A model generated the notes under the pieces. That model was given only the letters and a program-made list of their open reading frames with translations. It was not told the DNA's origin and searched no databases. Positions 43,106 through 51,739 of a stretch of 52,547 nt of DNA are shown in pieces (within the stretch, counting starts at the first letter, position 1; every line of letters starts with the position of its first letter). Position numbers and translations under genes: made by a program. Origin of the DNA: a bacterium (GTDB lineage Bacteria; T1Sed10-126). The DNA lies in assembly GCA_003554945.1 (NCBI GenBank), contig PWHN01000040.1, forward strand, positions 1 to 52,547. Reading direction: 5' to 3'.

Positions 43106-44425
43106 ATGGAAAAAGGATTGCGCTGGAAGTTTTTAGTTATACTTATCGCCTGTGGGATTGCCGTATTTGCACTCTATCCGGTAGCGGAAACATTGCACCT
43201 GGGGCTTGATTTGCAGGGTGGGGCCTACCTGGTCTACCAGATAGACGAAACACGCCTCGACGACGATGTTAGCGTTTCCGACGCCGCAGAAAGGGCGATG
43301 GAAATCATTCGGACCCGGATTGACGAGTTTGGTGTCCGGGAACCGGAAATTCAACTTACCGGTCAAAACCAACTTATTATCTCACTTCCGGGAGTAACCG
43401 ATACCGATCGAGCCCGCGAAATTATTGGCCGAACGGCCATGCTTGAGTTTCGGCGAGTTGCCGCTGATGTGGATCGGCAGCAGGTCGAAGCCGGTGTTGC
43501 TCCCGGCTATGAAATCCTGGAATTCCAGGACCAGCAAGCGGCCCAGGAACAAGAACTTGTTGTGGAAACTGAAACAGAGCTCACGGGAGAACATCTAACA
43601 GATGCCCGCGTTCAATTTGGTGACCGTGGCCCAGCCGTTAGCATAACTTTTGATGCTGCAGGCGGCGAAATTTTTGGTGATATAACCTCGGCAATTGTCG
43701 GCGAACGCCTGGCTATTGTAATTGACGATCAGATTGTTTCTGCCCCCAGTGTGAATGAACCAATTTATGGGGGTGAGGCGCAGATCACAGGTCGTTTTAC
43801 CGACCAGGAGGCCTCAGATCTTGCCCTGATGTTAAGAGCCGGTGCCCTGCCGGCACCTCTCGAACAGATTGAACAACGCAGCGTTGGCCCTTCGCTGGGA
43901 GAAGACTCAATCCGAGCCGGTTTGCTGGCCTCTCTGGTTGCTCTCGTCGCTGTAATGATATTTATGGCCGTATATTACAAACTGGCCGGTCTGATTGCCA
44001 ATATAACCCTTATGTTGTGTCTGCTCTTTCTCATGGGGGGATTGGCTGGCTTTGGAGCCACCCTCACTCTGCCCGGAATTGCCGGAATAATTCTCACTAT
44101 CGGTATGTCCGTCGATGCCAATGTTATTGTTTTTGAACGGATTAAAGAAGAACTGGCCGAGGGCAAACCTCTGCGTACTTCGATTAACGATGGTTTTGAC
44201 AACGCTTTTTCTGCTATCGTTGACGCCCAGGTTACTACTATTATTACCGCAATTGCCCTCTACTGGTTTGGAACCGGTCCTGTGCGTGGTTTTGCTGTAA
44301 CCCTGATTCTTGGTATTATTTCCAGTCTATTTTCAGCTCTTTTTATTGGTAAATTTCTTTTCGCCGTAGTTACTCTACGCCGGCGAGTTGACCGTATTCA
44401 TATAGGATGGGGTAGAAATGTCTGA
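43106..44425 (+). CDS. secD: Protein translocase subunit SecD
   Basis: SecD with SecF uses proton motive force to pull preproteins through SecYEG. 439 aa from ATG 43106: membrane helix 8-26, LGLDLQGGAYLVYQID, RTRIDEFGVREPEI, the periplasmic P1 domain, then GRFTDQEASDLALMLRAGALPAPL, SVGPSLGEDSI and five C-terminal helices with SVDANVIVFERIKEEL. The frame runs upstream to 42968 but those residues are translated repeat; GGGGAT and the usual SecD start support 43106. It overlaps secF by 8 nt. Confidence 0.96.
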   Translation: MEKGLRWKFLVILIACGIAVFALYPVAETLHLGLDLQGGAYLVYQIDETRLDDDVSVSDAAERAMEIIRTRIDEFGVREPEIQLTGQNQLIISLPGVTDTDRAREIIGRTAMLEFRRVAADVDRQQVEAGVAPGYEILEFQDQQAAQEQELVVETETELTGEHLTDARVQFGDRGPAVSITFDAAGGEIFGDITSAIVGERLAIVIDDQIVSAPSVNEPIYGGEAQITGRFTDQEASDLALMLRAGALPAPLEQIEQRSVGPSLGEDSIRAGLLASLVALVAVMIFMAVYYKLAGLIANITLMLCLLFLMGGLAGFGATLTLPGIAGIILTIGMSVDANVIVFERIKEELAEGKPLRTSINDGFDNAFSAIVDAQVTTIITAIALYWFGTGPVRGFAVTLILGIISSLFSALFIGKFLFAVVTLRRRVDRIHIGWGRNV

Positions 44426-45938
44426 ATTTATTCTTAACTGGCGCGAATTACTTCAATATAGAAAATATGCCTATATTCTCTCCGTGATTGTAATAATAAT
44501 TGGTCTTGGCGGTGTCGTCTGGCGAGGTGGATTGCTTTACGGGATAGATTTTACCGGTGGCTTTCAATTTATGTTTGAATTTTCTCGCCCTGTTTCTTCG
44601 TCTGAGCTCGCGCAAGTGCGCAATACCGTCCAGGAAAGACTGGCAGGAACTCGGATTAGCACGTTTGATGTCGCCGGTGAAGCCGAAAGCCAGGGGCTGA
44701 TGCTTAATGTCCGCGGCGCCGAACTGGTAGAAACTTTAACAGGTCAATTGGCTGCCGCAACTTCTTCCGATGATTTTGAAGCAATAACGGAGGAAATTCT
44801 GGTTGATCGTGAAATCCTTGCAGAAAATTTTCGTTTTGGTGAAGGTCCACCTGAAAAGCTAAACCTGGAACAGGCGTCTCGTTCTGATATACGTAGTCGA
44901 GTCCAGAGGATTGTTAACGAGACTATTTCTGACCAAATTGTTTCTCTTCTGCGGCAAATGTTTGGCCCCGACGAAGCACAATTAGACCTTAATTGGGCCA
45001 GGGAAGGAGATATTCAGCAGTGGCTAATTGAATCGCAGGCGAAGGGATTTTTGACTGAGTTTGAAAACTTACGTGATGCGGGGGAGCTTGCTGACCTGCC
45101 TGATCTGCTGCAGCAGTTTGAGATACCAAAAGAAGTTTTTGAGACAATTTTTACAACTGATCCGGCCGCCGAACCGGGTTTGATTGATCTTAATGAAGTT
45201 GAAATAGAAGCGCTGGAGGAAATTATATACGATGAATTTTTTCATGGACGTTATGGTTCGGATGCTGAAAGAATCCTGGAAATCCGAAATTCACTCGGGC
45301 TATTTACCGAAATGTCCGAGGTTCTGGAAGAGGCTGAGCTGGACGGTTTCCATGAAGAATCACTGCTCGAGTTAGCTGGACTTTCTCCTTTTGTGCTGCT
45401 AAGCAGTGACATGGTCAGTCCGGCTGTTGGTGCCGATCTGATCACTCTCGCACTACTGGCAATTTTAATCTCTTTTGGTGGTGTGCTTGCCTATCTTTAC
45501 GTCCGTTTCGAACTTACATATTCTCTCGCCGCCATCGCCGCCATAGTTCACGATGTTGTCTTGACGGTGGGCTTGCTGACGCTGCTCGGGGTGGAGTTCG
45601 ACGTTCCCGTGGTGGCCGCTGTATTAACCGTGATCGGTTACTCTCTTAATGACACTATTGTAAATTTTGATAGAATTCGTGAAAACAAGGTTTTAATGGG
45701 TTATAAAGCTAACTGGTATGAAGTTATTAATCGTAGCATTTACGAGGTGCTTAATCGAACACTTGTTACTTCGATAACAACCTTTATCGCTGTATTGATA
45801 CTCTTTCTTTACGGAGGTATTGCGCTGCGTGCTTTCTCGATCACACTGCTAATTGGCATAATTGCAGGGACCTATAGTTCAATTTTTATATCAAACGCCA
45901 GCTTACTGCGCTTGCAGCTATCCCTGCGGGATATATAG
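44418..45938 (+). CDS. secF: Protein translocase subunit SecF with enlarged periplasmic domain
   Basis: At 506 aa it is some 200 residues longer than a usual SecF. The membrane helix (17-36), GIDFTGGFQFMFEF, VSPAVGADL, RFELTYSLAAIAAIVHDVVLTVG, GYSLNDTIVNFDRIRE and NRTLVTSITTFIAVLILF are normal. The extra material is in the periplasmic P1 domain (about 105-330). It contains repeats starting KLNLEQASRSDI (147), LDLNWAREGDI (189) and LIDLNEVEIEAL (255), like the first strand/helix of ComEA HhH units. The third continues AERILEIRNSLGLFTEMSEVLEEAEL, matching a ComEA second half. Hairpin glycines are absent, so DNA binding is not implied. Translationally coupled to secD. Confidence 0.95.
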   Translation: MSEFILNWRELLQYRKYAYILSVIVIIIGLGGVVWRGGLLYGIDFTGGFQFMFEFSRPVSSSELAQVRNTVQERLAGTRISTFDVAGEAESQGLMLNVRGAELVETLTGQLAAATSSDDFEAITEEILVDREILAENFRFGEGPPEKLNLEQASRSDIRSRVQRIVNETISDQIVSLLRQMFGPDEAQLDLNWAREGDIQQWLIESQAKGFLTEFENLRDAGELADLPDLLQQFEIPKEVFETIFTTDPAAEPGLIDLNEVEIEALEEIIYDEFFHGRYGSDAERILEIRNSLGLFTEMSEVLEEAELDGFHEESLLELAGLSPFVLLSSDMVSPAVGADLITLALLAILISFGGVLAYLYVRFELTYSLAAIAAIVHDVVLTVGLLTLLGVEFDVPVVAAVLTVIGYSLNDTIVNFDRIRENKVLMGYKANWYEVINRSIYEVLNRTLVTSITTFIAVLILFLYGGIALRAFSITLLIGIIAGTYSSIFISNASLLRLQLSLRDI

Positions 45939-45960
45939 ACTATTTACGGAGTGATTGACG

Positions 45961-46956
45961 TTGTCTGATGATTTTGGTGGACCCGGATTTGAAGAGCCAG
46001 GGTCAGATTTAGCTGATCTGTTTGCAGAAGTAGGTGAGTGGTTCAGCTACTGGCCGGTAGTTGTTCTGGCCGCTTTGTTGACACTTGCTCTACTGTTGTT
46101 GCCGACAATGATTTATCAAATTGATCGTGACGAACGGGGTGTCCTGTTGCGTTTCGGTCAATTTTCCCGTCAAATTTCACCCGGTCTGGGCTGGAAACTA
46201 CCTTACCCGCTGGAAAGACTTCATGTTATTAATACCCAGCGTATGAATCGACATTCTTTTGGTCACCGCACGGAAGACGGAGTGCCTGGCGATGTTCTTG
46301 AAGCGGAGAGGTTGCTTCTCTCCGGTGACCTGGGCGTGGCGCGAATTGAATGGGATGTTCTCTATCGCCGGACTGACCCGGTTTTGTATGTGTTTAACGT
46401 TCAAGATGAAGAACTATTGATCCGTCAGGCCAGCCAGTCAGCACTGCGGCAGGTGGTAGGCGATTATGACGTTGTTGACGCCATAACAGCAGCGCGCCGC
46501 GAAATTGCTCGTAAGACCCGCTCTAAATTACAGGACCTGCTTGATAACTACAATTCTGGAATTACTGTAAGTGAGGTTAACATACAGCAGAGTGAACCAC
46601 CTGGTCCTGTAGTTTCCGCCTTCCACCGGGTTAACAGTGCCCGTCAGATACGGGAGGAGAAACGGCACCAGGCTGAAGAGAAGTGGGAAGAGGCAATCCC
46701 GCCGGCCCGCGGTCGCCGCCAGCAGATGATTGCTGAAGCCCGGGGTGACAGCATTGCACGAATTAACCTCGCAAGCGGCCAGGCGACTCGGTTTGAGGAA
46801 ATGTTAGAAGAATATCAACTTGCTCCCGAGGTAACCCGGGAACGGATGTATCTGGAGACGATGGAAGCCGTTATTAAGGAAAGTGACGACGTGCGTGTTA
46901 TTGACAGTCAAATTCCCGGTCTGTTGCCCCATCTAAACCTTGGAGGGGAGGACTAA
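45961..46956 (+). CDS. hflK: HflK-like SPFH/band-7 protease regulator
   Basis: About 331 aa: cytoplasmic acidic start, membrane helix (about 30-52), then an SPFH domain (YQIDRDERGVLLRFGQFSRQISPGLGWKLPYPLERLHV) and coiled coil. HflK and HflC form a ring around the membrane protease FtsH and limit its activity. TTG 45961 is preferred over TTG 45955 because CGGAGTGA then sits at normal distance. The family's VNIQQSEPPGPVVSAF segment is present. Next to secDF it forms a membrane-protein biogenesis and quality-control cluster. Confidence 0.93.
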   Translation: MSDDFGGPGFEEPGSDLADLFAEVGEWFSYWPVVVLAALLTLALLLLPTMIYQIDRDERGVLLRFGQFSRQISPGLGWKLPYPLERLHVINTQRMNRHSFGHRTEDGVPGDVLEAERLLLSGDLGVARIEWDVLYRRTDPVLYVFNVQDEELLIRQASQSALRQVVGDYDVVDAITAARREIARKTRSKLQDLLDNYNSGITVSEVNIQQSEPPGPVVSAFHRVNSARQIREEKRHQAEEKWEEAIPPARGRRQQMIAEARGDSIARINLASGQATRFEEMLEEYQLAPEVTRERMYLETMEAVIKESDDVRVIDSQIPGLLPHLNLGGED

Positions 46957-46959
46957 ATT

Positions 46960-48054
46960 TTGAAACTTCTTAAAATACTTGTCGCTCTACTTTTAGTTTT
47001 AATTGGACTGCCAATTCTTGCTTATGTCAGTGGTTTGGTCTATTTTGTGCCCGAATATCAGAATGTAGTTGTAACTCGTTTTGGAGAGGTTCAATACGCA
47101 GTATTGCCCGCTTTCCGGGAAGATAGGGCTGTCGAAGATGATGTCCAACCCGTGATTGACTTCAGTTTTGAGGATATTCAGGAAAAATATGATCAGGGAA
47201 TGGTGCGCCGGGGAGCCGGCTTGTATTTCAAGCTGCCCTTTGTCGACCAGGCTCATTATTTTGATGCCCGGGTTTTAGTCTGGGAGGGAGTTGAACATGA
47301 AATTTCAACCAAAGATCTTCGCTCTCTTATTATTGAACCTAATGCTCGCTGGCGCATAGTTGATCCAATTAGCTTCTACGAATCACTGGGCGACCAGGCC
47401 CAGGCGCTGACGCAGTTGGCGTCGGAAATAAATGCCAGTGTTGAAGACCTTATCTCGGAGACTTTGCTTATCGAGGTGGTGCGCGACGAAGACCTGGGGC
47501 TCGACGAAGAGGTTGAGGAGCTGTTGGAAGCAGTTGACGAGGCGCCGGAGGAGATTGACGAAGTAGCTGTAGAAGAAATTCGCTACGGTCGTGGTGAGCT
47601 ACTGCACAGGATTGAACAGGATAAAGCCGAACATTTGCTGGAAGAATACGGGATTCAGCTGGTCGATGTTCTGTTTACCCGGGTGAATTATCCCGAAAAT
47701 GTGCGTGAAAATGTGTTTGATCGCATGAAAGCCGAACGGAATCGTGTTGCCCGCCAGTATGAGAGTGAGGGCGAGGAAATTATAATTGAAGTTGAGGGTG
47801 AGATATCGGAGCGAAAGGACGAGCTGATTTCTGACGGCCGCCGGCAAGCTGAGGAAATTCGTGGACGAGCTGAGCGGCAGGCAATTTCCATTTGGGCCGA
47901 AGCTTATCAGCGTGACCCCGAGTTCTTCCGCTTCATGCGTTCCCTGGAAGCATACGAGGAAGGTTTTGACGCGGGCACGGCCTTTTTGCTCTCGGACGGC
48001 AACCGGTTGCTGCAGTTGATGCAAGATCCCGAGGGAGCCACTCCTGATTTCTAA
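46960..48054 (+). CDS. hflC: HflC-like SPFH/band-7 protein
   Basis: A 364-aa protein with an N-terminal membrane helix (4-27), YFVPEYQNVVVTRFGEVQ, FKLPFVDQAHYFDARVLVWEG, and the HflC C-terminal signature SIWAEAYQRDPEFFRFMRSLEAY. It has an acidic insertion (about 175-205, DEEVEELLEAVDEAPEE) not usual in HflC. TTG start, GGAGGGGAGGA upstream, 3 nt after hflK. The end overlaps the next gene's apparent start. Confidence 0.94.
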   Translation: MKLLKILVALLLVLIGLPILAYVSGLVYFVPEYQNVVVTRFGEVQYAVLPAFREDRAVEDDVQPVIDFSFEDIQEKYDQGMVRRGAGLYFKLPFVDQAHYFDARVLVWEGVEHEISTKDLRSLIIEPNARWRIVDPISFYESLGDQAQALTQLASEINASVEDLISETLLIEVVRDEDLGLDEEVEELLEAVDEAPEEIDEVAVEEIRYGRGELLHRIEQDKAEHLLEEYGIQLVDVLFTRVNYPENVRENVFDRMKAERNRVARQYESEGEEIIIEVEGEISERKDELISDGRRQAEEIRGRAERQAISIWAEAYQRDPEFFRFMRSLEAYEEGFDAGTAFLLSDGNRLLQLMQDPEGATPDF

Positions 48055-48877
48055 ACGAGGGCATTTTCTTACCGGAGTTTCTTTAGTTTTTCTAATTTTA
48101 TCCACCTTACTTTCCGCCTGCGGTCAAACTCCACATGAAGAAGCTCTGCAAACGGCCAAGCGGTTGGCACGTACTGGTGCCTTGTCCGATACGGAAGCGA
48201 TTGAAAGTTTAGAACACTCGCAGCGTTTGCTGGACAGGCTTGTTGAAGTTCAGATGAGCGCCGCCGAATGGAACCTGCACGTCACCAGGAAGCTGATGGA
48301 CTATTACCGTCGGCAGGAAATGTGGCCCAAAGCAATTGAACAGGCGGACAAGCTTATTCAGATTCAACCGACCAATGCCCGCTGGTATTATCTCAAGGGA
48401 CAAATATATGGCGAGTGGAGTCAGGTTGAATCAGAAAAAGTTGAACCGGCAATTGATGCTTTGCGGATTGCTTTTGACCTTGAACCTGAGCTTTACGAGG
48501 CTAAGTATTATCTTGGCTTACTGAAAGCTTTTCGGCAGGGGGAAGTAGCTCGGGGGCGTCAATACCTGGAGGAGGTTGCTCACGACCTCCCACTGACTGC
48601 TCAAAACCGTCCGCTTGTTCGACGAGCCCGGTTTGCACTGGGAAAACTTGAATTTGAAATAAACAATGTATCCACTGCCCGCGACATATATCACTCGATT
48701 CTGGAAATGGATCGTCTGCCAAAGGCGGATAAATTTAGGGCCCACCGCTTATTAAGTCAGGTTTATCGAACGATGGGTTCTCATGAGCTGGCCGCCAACC
48801 AGTTGCGACATGCGGCCTCGATTTATCCCGGTGATCCCCGCCTGCAGCGGCAGATGGAGGAGCTGGGAATCGATTGA
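48047..48877 (+). CDS. TPR lipoprotein with non-canonical start codon
   Basis: About 276 aa. A reading starting at TTG 48164 gives only the TPR part, but the same frame upstream encodes a clear lipoprotein signal (basic SKRG, hydrophobic stretch FLTGVSLVFLIL, lipobox LSAC, then GQTPHEEAL). No ATG, GTG or TTG exists upstream of the signal before an in-frame stop at 48017. Translation must begin at ATT 48047 or CTG 48044, both in range of GAGGGAG (48031-48037) and overlapping the end of hflC. The mature protein has several TPR-like repeats (WPKAIEQADKLIQIQPTNARWYYLKGQIYGEW; VSTARDIYHSILEMDRLPKA). It overlaps dprA by 4 nt. Function unknown; such lipoproteins often scaffold envelope complexes. 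Confidence 0.75.
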   Translation: MSKRGHFLTGVSLVFLILSTLLSACGQTPHEEALQTAKRLARTGALSDTEAIESLEHSQRLLDRLVEVQMSAAEWNLHVTRKLMDYYRRQEMWPKAIEQADKLIQIQPTNARWYYLKGQIYGEWSQVESEKVEPAIDALRIAFDLEPELYEAKYYLGLLKAFRQGEVARGRQYLEEVAHDLPLTAQNRPLVRRARFALGKLEFEINNVSTARDIYHSILEMDRLPKADKFRAHRLLSQVYRTMGSHELAANQLRHAASIYPGDPRLQRQMEELGID

Positions 48878-50007
48878 CAATTGATCCTGATTCCCTCAAT
48901 TCAGAGTCTGTTGCCCGGGCGTTGCTCTGCAGTGTTGACGGTGTTGGTGAAAAAATATTCCACAAAATAATTGAAGAAGTTGAATCTGTCCAACAATTAT
49001 TTCAGTCCCCGGAAACCCTGTATGAGGCAGATTTGCCAGACCTGCGGGGCTTATCCCTGGATTCGCTGAAGGTAAAGTTAAGCGAATGGGAAATGGAGCC
49101 AGCCGCCGAGCGCCTGGCGCAAAAAAATATTGGCGTGTTAAGCGAGGTTGATCCTCACTATCCTTCTTTCCTGAAGGAGACTTATTCCCCTCCACCAGTT
49201 CTCTATTATCGAGGTAATCCGGACCTGCTTACAAAACCGTCTGTTGCCATTGTTGGGACGCGCCGCTGTAGTGAAGGGGGGCGAGAAATAGCGGCCGATC
49301 TGGGGGCCGGGCTTGCCGACCTCGGATTAACAATTGTCAGCGGTATGGCAGCCGGGATTGATACCGCCGCTCATAGAGGGGCGCTTGAAAAAGGGAAAAC
49401 AGTTGCTGTCCTTGGTACCGGTGTTGATAGGGTTTACCCAGCTCGTAATCGTAAACTTTACGACCGGCTGTCCAAAGATCATCTGTTGATTTCTGAGTAT
49501 CCGCCCGGGACCAAACCCCATCCAACACATTTTCCGGCCCGTAACCGGATTATCAGTGGTCTCAGCCGGGCTGTTATTGTAGTTCAGGCACCACAGCGCA
49601 GCGGCGCACTGATTACGGCTGATTTCGCTCTTGAACAGGGGCGAGAGGTGTTTGCCGTACCGGGAGCAGTTGGCGACGGTAAACATAGTGGCTGTCATAT
49701 GCTGATTAAGAGAGGAGCGGCGCTTGTTGAATCCGTGGAGGATGTTGTTGATTTTCTCCAGCTTGAAGGACAGTTTTCTCCGCGGGAACAGACGGTCGAG
49801 ATTTCTTCAGCGGCAGATGAATTACTGCAGAAGTTAAGTTATAAACCCTGTCATATTGATGGGCTTGTCGCAGACACCGGTTTTAGTATAGCAGAATGCT
49901 CACGGTTATTGCTTGAGTTGGAGGCAGAAAATATTATTCATGCCCTTCCAGGCCAGCGCTACCAAAAAAGTCAGGATTTGCGCCATCTTGAAGTTCAGGT
50001 AAAATAA
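48874..50007 (+). CDS. dprA: DNA-processing protein DprA
   Basis: DprA loads RecA on incoming single-stranded DNA in transformation. 377 aa: N-terminal SAM/HhH-like segment (about 12-60), Rossmann-like core with VAIVGTRRCSEGGREIAADLGAGLADLGLTIVSGMAAGID, VLGTGVDRVYPARN, EYPPGTKPHPTHFPARNRIISGLS and VVQAPQRSGALITADFALEQGREVFAVPG, plus a C-terminal winged-helix domain (about 310-370). TTG start overlapping the TPR gene stop. Its presence supports natural transformation together with the distant comEC block. Confidence 0.97.
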   Translation: MTIDPDSLNSESVARALLCSVDGVGEKIFHKIIEEVESVQQLFQSPETLYEADLPDLRGLSLDSLKVKLSEWEMEPAAERLAQKNIGVLSEVDPHYPSFLKETYSPPPVLYYRGNPDLLTKPSVAIVGTRRCSEGGREIAADLGAGLADLGLTIVSGMAAGIDTAAHRGALEKGKTVAVLGTGVDRVYPARNRKLYDRLSKDHLLISEYPPGTKPHPTHFPARNRIISGLSRAVIVVQAPQRSGALITADFALEQGREVFAVPGAVGDGKHSGCHMLIKRGAALVESVEDVVDFLQLEGQFSPREQTVEISSAADELLQKLSYKPCHIDGLVADTGFSIAECSRLLLELEAENIIHALPGQRYQKSQDLRHLEVQVK

Positions 50008-50916
50008 TTGCAAACAGTGGATCAAAAAGCTGAAGTTAAACCGGCACCCGAAGTAAAAAGATTTCTTCAATACTGCCGTAATGAGAAGAACTACTCAGAC
50101 GATACTCTTCGCGCTTATCGAAAAGATCTGTTGATTTTTCAGCAGTATTTAAATGCTATTTTTCAAGTTCCGCCTTCAGAAGCTTCAGAAGAGCAGTTAC
50201 GCGGCTTTTTGGTCTGGCTTCGTGAACAGGAGCTTGCCGACAGCACCGTCGAAAGACGGCTGGCGGCTGTAAAAGCTTTCTATGGTTTTTTAACGCGGAG
50301 GAATGTCAGAGAAGACAATCCCGCGGCCAACCTTTCCTTCACAAATTCAAGCCGGGATCTGCCAACGGTCTGGAGCGAAAAAGAGATAGCACAATTTATT
50401 GAATTACCGGCACCGGATGACAAAAATGCAAAACGGGACCGAGCTCTATTTGAGGTTCTGTATTCAACCGGTGCCCGCGTTTCCGAACTTAGTAATCTTA
50501 AATGGGCTGATTACGCTCCTGATAGGGCTCAACTTGAGGTAACTGGGAAGGGGGGCAAGTTGCGTGTAGTGCCTCTTGGTCCTCCGGCCGTTGAAGCACT
50601 GGAAGACTACCGGAAAGAGATCGCTCCGGATGCCGAAGACCCACTTTTTCAGAACAACAGGGGAGGCGCTCTCAGTTCGCGCGGCATACGTTATATTGTC
50701 GACAAATACCAGGCCCGCTGTGGCGTCCAGAAACCGATCAGTCCCCATGTTTTTCGCCATAGCTGTGCTACCCACATGCTCAACCGCGGAGCTGATTTGA
50801 GAACTGTTCAGGAGCTTCTCGGTCACTCGACAATTTCAACCACACAAGTTTATACTCATGTCTCCACCGATCGGCTGAAAGAGATCTACGACAGTGCGCA
50901 CCCCCGAGCTTTTTAA
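50008..50916 (+). CDS. xerC: Tyrosine recombinase XerC/XerD
   Basis: Resolves chromosome dimers at dif. 302 aa with a SAM-like N-terminal domain (10-100) and the catalytic domain carrying R157 (STGARVSEL), K181, H247 and R250 (HVFRH), H273 (LGHSTISTTQ) and nucleophile Y282 (VYTHVS). Starts at TTG directly after the dprA stop. The position between dprA and flagellar genes matches XerC of Firmicutes; topA, hslVU and codY, often found here, are missing. Confidence 0.94.
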   Translation: MQTVDQKAEVKPAPEVKRFLQYCRNEKNYSDDTLRAYRKDLLIFQQYLNAIFQVPPSEASEEQLRGFLVWLREQELADSTVERRLAAVKAFYGFLTRRNVREDNPAANLSFTNSSRDLPTVWSEKEIAQFIELPAPDDKNAKRDRALFEVLYSTGARVSELSNLKWADYAPDRAQLEVTGKGGKLRVVPLGPPAVEALEDYRKEIAPDAEDPLFQNNRGGALSSRGIRYIVDKYQARCGVQKPISPHVFRHSCATHMLNRGADLRTVQELLGHSTISTTQVYTHVSTDRLKEIYDSAHPRAF

Positions 50917-50993
50917 CCAGGCCAGACAATTACATAATCTTCTTTCCTGGAAAAAAAGGGCTGGGTGTGGGAAAAAGTTTTATCGTTTCTCCG

Positions 50994-51129
50994 TTCTGAG
51001 GACCGATATATTTCTGACATCATTCTCGTGGCCCTCGGGGCCACTTTCGAGGTATAAAGACCTCAAAACAACCCCATCCTGGGGTTTGAGGTCGTTATAA
51101 ATCCGTCAGAAACACATCGGTCCTCAGAA
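50994..51129. other. Structured three-way-junction element, copy 2
   Basis: Lies in the 400-bp gap between xerC and flgB. P1: 50994-51018 with 51105-51129 (23 of 25 pair). P2: 51028-51044 (7-bp stem GTGGCCC with 3-nt loop). P3: 51053-51099, including GACCTC/GAGGTC and an inner CCCCA/TGGGG stem. Junctions GAC-ATCATTCT, GG-TATA and TATA-AAT-CC-GTC match the element at 26134-26318. The 8-mer CGTTTCTC flanks it at 50984-50991 and 51134-51141, a possible target duplication. See the findings. Confidence 0.7.
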
Positions 51130-51191
51130 TTACCGTTTCTCTTTTACAAAGTAGGGCCCAACCCCTACTTGACCCAAAACAAACGCATGGT

Positions 51192-51212
51192 GCAAGATAT
51201 GGGTTATCTTGC
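51192..51212. promoter_or_regulatory. Perfect 8-bp hairpin upstream of flgB
   Basis: GCAAGATA-TGGGT-TATCTTGC. It lies 37 nt upstream of the sigma-28-like promoter. It could be an operator or a terminator remnant; no T-run follows. Confidence 0.35.
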
Positions 51213-51248
51213 TTGTAAAACGCAAAACTTTAGCAATGAAAAAAAGTT

Positions 51249-51275
51249 TAACTTTTCGATAGTAGTGGCCGAACA
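51249..51275 (+). promoter_or_regulatory. Sigma-28 (FliA/SigD)-like promoter of the flgBC-fliE operon
   Basis: TAAC (51249-51252), a 15-nt spacer and GCCGAACA (51268-51275), against the consensus TAAA-N15-GCCGATAA. It lies 25-45 nt before the possible flgB starts. Confidence 0.65.
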
Positions 51276-51318
51276 TAAATAAGGACTAACAAGGAATTGA
51301 ATGGGAGGCGAATCAATT

Positions 51319-51726
51319 ATGACACAATCATTGGAAATGGGAACAATTGACATGTTTCGTGACGCCATGGGTGGTGCGGCCAAGCGTCATGAGGTCTTTT
51401 CTAACAATCTCGCCAACGTCAACACACCGGGCTACAAACGTCGTGACGTTTCCTTCAAAGATCAGTTAAAAGAGAAATATATGCCGGATGAGTTTGATAG
51501 AGCAACGTCTTTTGACGATTGGAAATTCGACTCTGATTTTGACGAAGTACGGCCTGAAGTTATTGAGGTTGACGACACCTCAATGCGCAATGATGAAAAC
51601 AACGTTGATCCGGACAAAGAATCAGCAGAGCTGGCAAAAAATACTCTCTATTACAACGGGCTTGCACAGATGACAAGTAAGCAGTTTAACAACCTGACTC
51701 AACTGCTGGGCGCGCTTGAACAGTAA
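51319..51726 (+). CDS. flgB: Flagellar basal-body rod protein FlgB
   Basis: Proximal rod subunit. About 135 aa from ATG 51319: the conserved SNNLANVNTPGYKRRDVSF near the N terminus and YNGLAQMTSKQFNNLTQLLGAL at the end, the two helices that coil together in rod proteins. ATG 51319 is preferred because GGGAGG lies 10 nt upstream and length fits the family. ATG 51301, six codons earlier and with AAGGA, is possible. Middle region acidic. First gene of the visible flagellar operon. Confidence 0.95.
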   Translation: MTQSLEMGTIDMFRDAMGGAAKRHEVFSNNLANVNTPGYKRRDVSFKDQLKEKYMPDEFDRATSFDDWKFDSDFDEVRPEVIEVDDTSMRNDENNVDPDKESAELAKNTLYYNGLAQMTSKQFNNLTQLLGALEQ

Positions 51727-51739
51727 GGAGGAATAAATA

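Noticed and set aside
51192-51212. Sigma-54 promoter near TGGGTTATCTTGCT upstream of flgB
   Set aside because: The GG and GC elements are two bases too close for a -24/-12 promoter.
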